64,000 nt of DNA, from the NCBI GenBank assembly GCA_033063855.1, contig CP093830.1:6572854-6636853 (forward strand), given 5' to 3'. A program made the translations under genes and the position numbers. This DNA is from Smittia aterrima. Lineage: Eukaryota; Arthropoda; Insecta; Diptera; Chironomidae. This document shows positions 35,748 through 45,994 of this stretch, piece after piece. The notes under the pieces are model-generated. The model saw only the letters and a list, made by a program, of their open reading frames with translations, was not told the DNA's origin and made no database searches. The stretch's first letter is position 1; every line of letters starts with the position of its first letter.

Positions 35748-38115
35748 GGTGCTGCCAATAAATTATTAAATTCAATTTAAACGTATCAAACACGACGACC
35801 GTCAATTGCATAATTAAACAAAGCGATTAACTAGTAAACAATTCATAAGCGTTATGCAATGTCAATCAGGCTAATCACTGAATAAAATCGATATCAGGAT
35901 TTATCTCTTCAACAAACTTTTCACTTTAAATCGTAAGCTCACCTGAAAAGTGCTGCAGCTGATGAAAAATTTAATCCATTTTATGACTTGTTCACATTTT
36001 TTTCACTCTCGACTTGGAGATTTACCAAGAAAGAACAAAACATTAAATTAATCGTCTCTCTTGTGGGAACAAATCCAATAAGTCTTCAGTTGAAAACTTG
36101 CTCGTTGACTTTTTAAATCGAGAATGTCAAGAGCGAGAAAAGCTTCGTCGAATGAAAAGCTTTCTGATGTTACGTAATTAAAGTCGGGATGCAAAATCAC
36201 TTTTTTTTCCATCTCCCACTGCACCACACAATGTTTGAGGTTGAGCGCAATTTCAGAGAGAAAATCAATTATTCACGGGGACTTGTGGTGCTCAAAGCTC
36301 TCAGCTTGATACATTTCCGAGCTGCAAATGCAACAATTTTTTTTATTTCAACTCGTTCACACTCGAGTTTTCCGCCAGCATCGAAAAACTAATTTGATTT
36401 ATTCTCCCACAGGCAAAATATCATAAATCTCTCACAAAATTCCCGCAGCGCCTCGAATTAATTTCCTTTAACTCATGATTCTTTGTAATCTGCAGCAGAA
36501 TTCGTTTTCACGTCGATGATTTCGATTTTCAAAGGCGGACAACTTTCTCACTTTGATTCCATAACGAAACACTCCCAGTTTTTCACATGACGACAGTTTG
36601 TCTTTGATTAAATTGAAATATCGATGAACAAAAAAGAAATTCGATTCGATCAGGTCATTCAAGATTAAAATTCTGGAAATTTCACAAAAGTTTGTTGTGA
36701 AAGTTTTCAGAATTTGTTTTTTTCAAACTTTTAAATTATTCTCTTAATTCAACTTCAATTCTCATTTTTCTATCTTCACTTTTCTCGCGAACACGGGAAA
36801 CTTTTGCAGTAGAGAAGAGAAGAAAAAATCAAACATGTCGCCTAATTTTTCCAGCTACATCTGTAATGGTAATTTTCCTTAGATTTTCATTTCACTTTTT
36901 AAAAGCTTCACTCGCTTAATTTCAACAATGTTTTCCAACGAATCTACAACGAAACATGATTTACATCGAAGCAAAATGAATTCAAACGCTGATTTGCATT
37001 ATTAATGACATAATTTGGCAAGAGAAAATTGAATTTTCTTCTCATGTAACACCCCAAACTTTTTTTCTTTCATCGCTTTTCTCCGAAATATTTCTCAATT
37101 CTTTTCTGTTCTCACCTCTCAAGTCATAACAATTTTGTTGTTTTTCAAAAAATTAAAAGATTTGCAACTTTCGAAACTGTTTTAAACTTTTTTTGAAAGT
37201 GGATAGAAAGGCCAGAAAATGTGATGTGAAAATGCGACACGAGCTTTGGAGTGGTGAAAATCGTGATGGCGACTGAAAACTGTGAAAATTTTCCTTTGCG
37301 ATTCTCGTGAAAATGGAGAAATTCGAGAGGAGTTTGGAGAAATATCGACTAACGGCTGCGCATTGTCGACACTGCCATGTGCTTTTCCATGTGATGACAG
37401 CAAGAATTCAGTTTTCCATAGATTTCTGTTCGCTTTCGCGTTCGTGAGTCATGCGGCGAGGCAAACTTCTCTGAGATATTTTCACTTTGATCACGTGAGT
37501 TTTCATCTTCTCTTTGCATGCTCATTTTCATTTCACTCTCTTTTAGGCTCGTTGACTCTCTGAGTTTTCCTCGGATCAGAGTGGAACTTGATTTGCGAGG
37601 GTGTCGCGACGACGCATGTGAAATCCTTGAACGGGACACGTCGAAGCACATGGATTTCGCGGAGATTGAATCCTTGCGAGGAGCGCGAGAACAAAAGAAA
37701 AATTCGCTCAAAAAGGACTTTTGGTGGGGATTTTCGCTCAATTTTCCCCGATTTTTCGGAAACTTCTCCGCTTTTGTGGTGGCAAGGATGAGTTGGAAGA
37801 AGCCTGGGCGGACAGAGAAATCGCACATGGTACCACCCAACTCCATGTGCCGACGATATCAACAAGTGGCGGAATCGTGCAACAAGTCGCCAGACTTTCA
37901 TTGACTCAACGATGCCGGTCGCGTGTTGGTTGTAAAAAGCAGCTGATTTGAACTGAGATGAGCATGCTTGGAATTTTCATTGAGAATTTCGATGAAATTG
38001 AAAGTTGTTTTGAAGAGAAAAGATTGGAGCATGCTTTGAATTGAATCCTTTCAATCAATTTTTAAATTTCATCTAAATCAGACGTGTTGAGGTAAAAAAG
38101 CAAATTTTTTTGGAA
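35748..38115. other. Intergenic: unc80 upstream region, no gene supported
   Basis: About 2.4 kb between the divergent unc80 and the disordered-protein gene at 38116. The unc80 5'UTR exons and promoter should lie in its left part. Bases 37280-37950 are richer in G and C than their surroundings and stay open in several frames on both strands, but I see no domain, no clear start context and no agreed strand. See the findings. Confidence 0.4.
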
Positions 38116-39551
38116 ATGCTTCGATTGCCGAATAAAATGGACGAGTTTCGTCTTGAAGAGGGAAGTGACGACGAGAATGACGATGTAAGCTGTCGCAATT
38201 CTTTTTTGGGTTTTATTCTAATTTAATTTTTTATTCGGCTAAAGAAAAATTCTAGTAACAAGAAAGAAAACGGTAAATCAATCGACGACTCTGTGAAGAC
38301 GGTGAAGTCAGATATCGAAGGTAACTTCATCAAATCTTTTTAATCAGAAAAGTAATTTTAAATTTCATTTCAGAAAAACTGAAAGCGAGCGGCTTCGTTT
38401 CGAAAGTAGAATCGATCCTAAAATCTGACTCAAAGTCAGTTACATCTGGAGCAACTTCTTACGTTAAAATGGTCGAGTTCACGAAAATGTTAACTCGACT
38501 CGATGAAGACGTGGCAGCTGATGCGAAAGAAACGATGGAGGATGAAGTAATTAGCCAAGTTAAATCTTCCGTGATGGAGATTAAGAGTAATCCCGATTGT
38601 CAATGCATTTGCCATCCCGAAAAATGTGACACAGATGATGGAGAGTGCAAGTGCAAAGTTCTTTCGATTGCTTCGATTTGGTCAAAGCCTTCAACTGTCA
38701 AAGAAGAAATGCCGAAAGAAGAATTGAATCCAGTTCAGTCGTCAAACGAGAAAGAAACTGAGCGCCCAGGATTGTCAGCTGAAGATATTCAATTACTGAG
38801 CGATGTGTTGGAACCATTGGAAGACAAAAGCGGAACTAATGATAACGACAAAGATGATATCAAAAGTCTTGATGGTCCTGTTGTTGTGATTCCAAAGCCA
38901 CCGCAGGATCATGCAATGCCGATTGTGTTGCTTCCTCGTCCATTGAATGATTCACAGCGCGAATGTAATTGCTACATGCGACGACTAAAACCAGAAGAAA
39001 TTCCTAAGACGCCTTTAACACCAATCGAGGAAACTTCTCCTGTACTTTCGGAAGCTGTAATAAATGAAGTTCGATCGATAACAACGATTCATTCGAAGCC
39101 AGAAGAGATTTCTAAAATTCCGTCTCCTGTGATTTCTGAAGCACTTGTCACTGATCTAACTGCAAATGATGAGCTCCCTGAAGAAAAAGAAACGGAAGTT
39201 GTTACAAGAAAATGTCAAGAACAATGCACGTGTTCATGCCATCCTAAACAAAGTCGTCATGATGTTCGCTTTGAGCCTGGTGTCCTACCATCTGTTGAGC
39301 CAAGTGATACGCCACAAGTGAAATGCGTGGATTTATGCAAAGAACATTGCCCTCCAAGAGAATCTGAGAAACCTTCGCTCATTCGTGCTGAAGATTCTTT
39401 ACTGGTTACTTCCAAACGAATTTCATCATTAGAGAAAGTGAGGAAGGAACAATCAGAGACCGAGTTGGAAGAAAAGACAGAATCACCGAGAACAAGTGAG
39501 AAGAAAAGTTTCATTAAACGTTTATCGAATTCTCTTCGTCGAAGCAAATAA
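38116..39551 (+). CDS. Acidic disordered protein with CxC motifs (paralog A)
   Basis: Three exons, 38116-38184, 38245-38320 and 38374-39551, give 440 residues. I recognise no family. The protein is rich in Glu, Asp, Lys and Ser and probably disordered. Seen: an acidic N terminus (EEGSDDENDD); clustered CxC-type motifs (CQCICHPEKC, CKCKV, CNCYMRRL, CQEQCTCSCHPKQ, CVDLCKEHC) that might bind metal or form thiol contacts; a Pro-rich VVVIPKPPQ stretch; and a basic C-terminal helix KKSFIKRLSNSLRRSK. No signal peptide or membrane segment. Its intron phases (0, then 1) and its C-terminal helix match the gene at 41173-44780, so I read them as paralogs. A Met at 38137 is a possible alternative start. 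Confidence 0.75.
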
Positions 39552-39986
39552 ATTGGACAAACTCGCTTGATAATTCAAATTTTTTTTTCAGTTCTTGAAT
39601 GCAAAGTCTTAAATAAAATATTTAGCAGGAATTTTAAAAATCAGTTATTGAAACAAGTTTGAAACTTTAAGCGAACTGTTGTGCATTCAGCAAGACTGGG
39701 TTCGAATCCCAGTCAGAAAAATGTCTACAATGCCTCCTGTTTTTGATTTTTTAGAATTCTATTTCTTTTTTAAACTTTGTAATCATAATTTATGATTCGT
39801 AGACCCGAAACAATCTCTCGCCTGTGATAATCTCAATTTCATTTTGACAACGACGTCACATTGAATTTAATGAAGTAAACCTGGAAGAAGAAAATAACAC
39901 GAAACAAAATCGCTTGACAATTTAATTTTATTTACATTTTCAATTTACAAATAAAAATATTTCCAGATTTAATATTGAAAAGTTTG
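39552..39986. other. Intergenic between convergent genes
   Basis: Contains the 3'UTR of the disordered protein gene (AATAAA near 39612) and a tRNA T-arm-like hairpin at 39694-39714. No gene seen. Confidence 0.45.
39694..39714 (+). other. tRNA T-arm-like hairpin with a B-box
   Basis: GACTGGG-TTCGAAT-CCCAGTC forms a perfect 7-pair stem with a tRNA T-loop sequence and a consensus Pol III B box. The bases upstream do not fold into the rest of a tRNA and no A box was recognised. It could be a tRNA relic or a fragment of a tRNA-derived element. Confidence 0.4.
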
Positions 39987-40984
39987 TTAAGCCACCAAAA
40001 TTCCGTCGATAATTAAATCGTCGTCTTTATCTGCTTCTGCCAATCCTTTGGCAATCAAATGTTTGGCAAGACTCTTAGTTTTGGTGGCATCCTTGAAGAT
40101 TTCTAATCCGTAACCACCCTTTTTATTAGTCTTGACCGTTGCGTAGCATTCGATGTCGTTGGTCTTTTGCTTGAAACTTTGAGTCGATTCTTCGCTCCAC
40201 ATCAATCTTCCGTTCGTCGGCTTCACTCCAAATAGGCTTCCATAGACACATTTTCGCGACTGACTTGCAAATGACTCTTTCAGATAGTAAAGTTCACTGA
40301 GACCTAGAACTCTGAAACCTCCATGATCGACGAGCTTGAACAATTGTAGAGCTGGATCAACAACTTCCACACGAGCCCATGAGTCTTCAATGAAAGCAGC
40401 AAAGTGCATGCCATGATAGATCTCTTTGACACAACGATATTCATTGCTAGACTCCAGGTTATAAGAGCGACTGAAGTGAAGAGTGTTAGAATATGCTAAT
40501 AGAAAGTTTATACAGAACTTACTTCATCTCGCAGGTCATCGATTTTAACTCATCCTGCTCGAACTGGAAGCTGAACTCCGACGGTGAGAAGTAATCCACA
40601 ATCTTAATCTTGAAGCAGACATCAGAAGTCCAAATGATACGAATGCGTGGATTTGGAATGGTTTCTATGTTGCTGCTGATTTCAGTCAAATGTAAAGGCA
40701 AACGAGGAGCCTTGAGAGGACGATCGAACCAAGCAGGCAAAACTGTTGATGGATTCTTCAAGGACTTCAATTTAGCCTTGACATATGCCTTGTTGAAGAA
40801 GTATGATCCTGGGTTCGAGCGTATCAAGTACAGCTTTAAGTCTTCTCGATTCTTTTCTTCGTCGTCATAGCTGAAAAATAAAAATTTTAGGTAACAAATA
40901 GAATTTAAGTTGTTTCGCTTACCTCGTGTCTCTTGTATCAAACATTTCAGCTTGACGCTGATGATACATCATATTTGCAATCAT
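39987..40984 (-). CDS. Single-Tudor-domain protein
   Basis: Three exons, 40984-40923, 40870-40523 and 40470-39987, give 297 residues. Tudor domains bind methylated arginine or lysine, and animal extended-Tudor proteins mostly act in germline RNP granules and the piRNA pathway. Seen: an N-terminal region with FNKAYVKAKLKSLKNPSTVL and WFDRPLKAPRLPLHL; a Tudor-like core near residues 150-200 with GMHFAAFIEDSWARVEVVD and LFKLVDHGGFRVLGLSELYYL; and a second SN-like part with CYATVKTNKKGGYGLEIF and a SLAKHLIAKGLAEAD helix. The order fits one extended Tudor unit. I cannot name an ortholog. It is divergent from the repeat protein gene, with 188 bases between starts. Confidence 0.72.
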
Positions 40985-41172
40985 TTTTAGTCCTCTAGTT
41001 CTCTGTCTTAATTAGTTTGAAGAGTGTGTGCTCGAATTGATTTTTTTCCAATTCACGAAGCGGGGTCGAAAACTTTCGTAAGCTGCGTGTCTCAGTCAGC
41101 TTTGTTTTTTTAATCTAAAATCTTCAGTCGTTTTCCTTATTTTCTGGATTAAAAATTATTAAATTGAAGTTA

Positions 41173-44100
41173 ATGGATTCAAACGACGTTCAAAAAGACT
41201 TGGATGAGATCCTTAAGTTGTCGTCGGAGCGAGTAAGTGATAATTAAGTCCCGAGAGAAGAAATTCACAATTTTTTGTTTCAGGTCGAAGAAGTTCTTGA
41301 GAATGATAATAAGAAATATGATTTAGAGACGGAGTCACACGATAAAGTAGTCCCACGACGATCAGGTTAGTCTCCTAATGCATTTAAAGAACTAATATTT
41401 AATTTAGAAAATCCAACAGAGACTACAATGCGTAAAGTTGCACAAAATTACATTGAAGTTCAGGGATTAGTAGACGAGGACGATAACTCTGTAGACGAAG
41501 CCGTTGAAAACTCAGCAGAGATGGCAATGCTGGCTCATCGCGATATCCGACCTGAAGAGGAACCCGATGAGGACATCGAAGACGATCAGCAAGAAGGCTC
41601 AACAACAGATAACATTGAAACTCAACTAAGTTCTGAAAATCTAGAAACCAAAGACAATCTGCAAACCTCAACAGAAAATAATACCGAAAGCCAACTGAGT
41701 TCTGAAAATCTAAATTCGGCAGAAAGTCCAAACGATGACAATCAACAAACAAACTCAGCAGAAAAAAACAATGCAAGCCAACTGAGTGCTGAAAATCTAT
41801 TGGCAGATTTGACATCAGTTCCAATGGAAAAAGGCGAAGAGCCAGTTAAAAAACTCAGAAGCGTAATCTCTTATTACGATGAATACGATAAAAAGATTGA
41901 TCTCGAGTCTGGCACTGACATTTCAGATCATCCTGCCAAGTGGCATACTCACAGAGCTATTCCGAGCGATGGTTTAGTTAAAACCGAAAACGATTCTCCT
42001 TTGAATGACGATAAGAAAGCTGAGACTGAAGAAAAATCTGACAAAGAAGAAGTTGTGAATTTATTGTTGATCGATAAAGAAGCAACAGCTCATCCTGACA
42101 ACTGCGATAAAATAACGAATGAAGTAAAAGGAGAAAACGAAGATGAAGACAAGTCAAATAATAATCTCGACGGTGTAAATAAGGGCTTCGTCGCTTTTTC
42201 GATGCTTCCTCAAAAATTTCCTTCGCCAACACTATCAGAAGCGGCTATCATGGTTTTCGGAATTCCTCCTAAGCTAAACCAAGAGACGACTGACACAAGT
42301 AGCGCTGCAAAAATTGATCAAGAGACAACAGATACAGCTAACGCTACTCAACTAAATCAAGAGACGACTGACTCAAGTAATGCTTCTCAACTAAATCAAG
42401 AGACGACTGACACAAGTAGCGCTGCAAAAATTGATCAAGAGACAACAGATACAGCTAACGCTCCTAAACTTAATCAAGAGACGACTGCCTTAAGTAACGC
42501 TCCTCAACTAAATCAAGAGACGACTGACTCAAGTAACGCTCCTCAACTAAATCAAGAGACGACTGACACAAGTAACGCTGCTAAGATAGATCAAGTGTAT
42601 GATGATCCAACGGACGATCCTCAACTAAATCAAGAGACGACAGATACGGCTAATGCTCCTCAACTAAATCAAGAGACGACTGACTCAAGTAACGCTCCTC
42701 AACTAAATCAAGAGACGACAGATACAGCTAACGCTACTCAACTAAATCAAGAGACGACTGACTCAAGTAACGCTCCTCAAGTAAATCAAGAGACGACTGA
42801 AACAAGTGACGCTGCTAAGATAGATCAAGTGAATGATGATCCAACGGACGATTCTAATTCAGATCAAGAGAAAGATGATTCAGAGAATGATCCCGCTTCA
42901 GAACAAACAGAAAAGCGTGCTAAGGAAAATGAAAAACCTGATCATGCTTATAAACAATGTCAATGGGATGTTTTCTGTGAGAAGCCAACATCGACATCGC
43001 AACGGGAATTATCAATTTGGCATGACACGGAACGTCCTGTTGAAGCCGATGCAGAGCTTGATGATTACCTTAAAGACTCTTGGCATGGCAAATCTCATCG
43101 AGTTCCTTCAAGTTACTCTGTTCGCAATCCAGTTGAAAATGAAGAGTCAGACACAGACATTAAGAGCTTCGTCGATCAACAACTGCGTGACTCGCCATTA
43201 GGTCATCCTTACGAAAACGATAGAATCGAGTCAAAACCACAACAGTTGAACTTGTCGGGCAAAGTGAAAAAAGCTTTGTTTGGAGTGGCTCCCGCTGCAG
43301 ATCACATTCGTTCAGATGATTCCGAGGAAACTTTAGTACAAACTGAAGATTATGTGTCACCAAATGGTCAAGATGCGAACACCGATGAGCCGCAAGAGTC
43401 TGCTTCAAGAAAATCTGTTCAAATAGCTAAGAACGGTGAAAAACCTCAAGTTTTTGAGTACGACGATAAAGACTCTTCCAGTCAATATGACAATAAGGAA
43501 GTTGTGCATAATTTTAAACAATGTCAATGGGATGTTTTCTGCGAGAAGCCAACTTCGACATCAGAACGTGAGCTTACAGTTCGACAAATGGATGATCCTC
43601 AAATGAGGCAAAATAAGATGCCACAAGCCAACGATTATTACGAAGATCAACAATCAATTGCTTCGAATCAACGAGGAAACGATCAAGAAGCTGAGCACAA
43701 TTTTAGACAATGTCAGTGGGATATTTTCTGTGAGAAGCCAACTTCGACATCAGAACGTGAGCTTACAGTTCGACAAATGAATGATCCTCAAATGAGGCAA
43801 AATAAGATGCCACAAGCCAACGATTATTACGAAGATCAACAATCAATTGCTTCGAATCAACGAGGAAACGATCAAGAAGCTGAGCACAATTTTAGACAAT
43901 GTCAGTGGGATATTTTCTGTGAGAAGCCAACGTCGACGTCCGAACGTGAGCTCACTATGCGACAAAAGAATAATCCAACTTTTGATCGACGAGTTCCACA
44001 ATTGGCCGTTAATGAGATGGAGAGACTTCGTCAAAATGATTTTGAAAGATCACGGTTTGAAGAACGTCGTGCGAAAGAAGATTTTGATCGGCATCAATGG

Positions 44101-44780
44101 GAAATGCAACATTCGAGATCCAACCAACCACCACCACATTTGATGAATGACGAACGGGTCCCTGCATCGATTAGCTTAATGCAACGAATGATGTACGAAA
44201 ATAAACCACAAGTCAATCCAAATTTGATGCGCTTTCCTGCGAATCCTAAGGCAGGATACGATCTTCATTATTCGCCGTCAAATGGACTTATGCATCATAT
44301 ACCTCACAGAAGATCTCATGAGTCAGAATTGATGATGAACAATGTTGTTAAAGAAACAGTCGATGGTGCGAAACGAGTCTGTCAATGTGCTGTGAAAAAG
44401 AATGCTCGAGATTCACTTCAAAGGGATTTGCCTCCTCCCATGTCACAACGAATGGTTCAACCAATGCCTAACTATCCAAATAATCGTCCGCAGGAAAGAA
44501 TGAACATGGAACGAGAACCATATAGACAACGAAGATATCAAGAAACTTACGATGACTACAACAACATGGTTCGAACATTTCTCATTCCGTCATTTACAAA
44601 AATAATCTAAATTTTCTGAAAATTCGACAGCCGTCAGCTCGACGTCATGAACCTGAAGAATTCTATGAGGCAATTGGCGGCTCTTCCATTCCCCAGAAGG
44701 AGGGCAAGTTACGCAAATGCCAATGTCTCTTTAAACGAATGTCCAAAGCTTTGCGTAAGAACAGAGTTGACGATGATTGA
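41173..44780 (+). CDS. Large repeat-rich disordered protein (paralog B)
   Basis: Four exons, 41173-41232, 41284-41365, 41408-44568 and 44631-44780, give 1150 residues. No known family recognised. The body is acidic and low complexity. It contains three QLSSENL-type units early on, fifteen 13-residue units of the QLNQETTDSSNAP type (42271-42855), and four copies of a QCQWD(V/I)FCEKPTSTS motif, the last three within 63-residue tandem repeats. A CQCAVKKNARDSL segment and a basic C-terminal helix (CQCLFKRMSKALRKN) resemble the gene at 38116-39551. The last intron has a weak donor (gttcga); without it the protein would end 14 codons later at 44610. I prefer the spliced form because exon 4 restores the C-terminal helix shared with the paralog. 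Confidence 0.72.
42271..42855 (+). repeat. 39-bp coding tandem repeat, 15 units
   Basis: Fifteen in-frame 13-codon units. Most read QLNQETTDxxNAP; variants begin KIDQ, and units 9 and 15 share a divergent DDPTDD end. The order of variants suggests multi-unit blocks were duplicated (units 1-5 and 8-15 show internal periodicity). Confidence 0.92.
43507..43975 (+). repeat. 189-bp coding tandem repeat, two full copies and a third partial
   Basis: Copies start at 43507, 43696 and 43885, each opening with HNF(K/R)QCQWD. Copies 1 and 2 are nearly identical in DNA; the third matches only through SERELT. A lone divergent copy of the core motif lies at about 42946-43020. Confidence 0.92.
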
Positions 44781-45994
44781 ATGATTTCACGGTCAAGCTC
44801 CTGTTCGCATCATCAGCGCCTAAATTCTTGTGATTGTTTTGCGAAAACTTTTCTCTTTTCAAATGAACTTGCGAATGAAAATATGAAGTAAAAATAGCAA
44901 AACTTTTATTATAATTTTTTTTGAGACATTCGAAGAACGTTGAGATTTTTGAGGGACGGAGGAAGGAGCAGGTGAAGATAATCTTCATTGATATCGAGTC
45001 GAGATTGAAAGTTTCGTGAGCCTTCACTGTAAGACAACAATCGAGTTAATGAAGACTTTTATGTTTAGACGGTTGTTTCGCTGCCAATTTTCTTACTCGT
45101 TAGGCTCGCACGTACAACGCATACAGCGCCACAAATTTGTGTCAACACACGAGCGCCCCGAAAATAGCTTTCGAGCATTCATTTTACAATCAACTATTTT
45201 ACGATCTTCAAAGATTAGTGGAAGATGATACTCGAGATGTTTTCCTCTGACGTATGTGTTGAGACTGGAAGATCGTCTGGACAGCTTAACCTTTCACTTC
45301 TTGAGGCATTAGACCTGGAGAATGTTTTGCTTCACCTGAGTAAACATGAAAGAATTCGCGGAGAAAATTTATGTGAATCGACTAGGCTGACACGCAACTG
45401 GTTGCTAAGTAAATCATAAGTCAATTTTTTTATGGGAATGACGAGCTCAATCTTAAAGAAAGTTAACCCACACGAAAAGTCAAAAGTCTTTCATCAATCG
45501 AACATTAAACTTTTAATGATTCATTCAACAGAAGCCGGAGAATGAAAATATTATGGAAATCTACCTGTTCTGTGTCAGTGTTTGTAGTTTAGGAATTTTC
45601 CTTTACTCGCTCTCTCTCCCTTTAAATTTTCTTTCCCAACGAATCGTCATCACACGCGGACTAAATTTAGAGTCGAAGGTTTACATCCCGATCGTATGCA
45701 AATCGAAAAAGTCCGTGTCTGGTGTCAGTGAATATTATCCCAACCGGCGACTTCGAGAAACTTCTTCTTCGCTTTCCTCGTTCGAACGTGAAAGAAAGAA
45801 ATATTTTTAAACATTTTCACGAAGACGAAATAGAAGGAAGAAGAAACTTTTTCACGAAGATCGCCGAAGACGAATGAAATTTTTTGAAGCTGTGCCTTCA
45901 TCAAGCAGAGTCGTTCAGATCGAAATCGTTAGTCGGTTGTATAACTTGATCCGGAGTCGTTGAGTCCAAAGCAATCTAGAAAACACACATCAGA
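44781..45994. other. Intergenic: Mlc1 upstream region
   Basis: No gene supported. The last 100 bases before the Mlc1 ATG are its probable 5'UTR. Short open frames at 45016-45419 and 45553-45810 lack recognisable features. Confidence 0.45.

Noticed and set aside
36836..36870. ATG followed by a gtaatt donor, considered as a first exon
   Set aside because: No matching downstream exon in frame was found before the gene at 38116.
41423..41824. 133-codon minus-strand frame opposite the repeat protein
   Set aside because: Shadow of the low-complexity coding sequence; Leu/Phe-rich without family resemblance.
43843..44143. Alternative-frame ORFs on both strands in the 189-base repeats
   Set aside because: They follow from the repeated coding sequence and are not independent genes.
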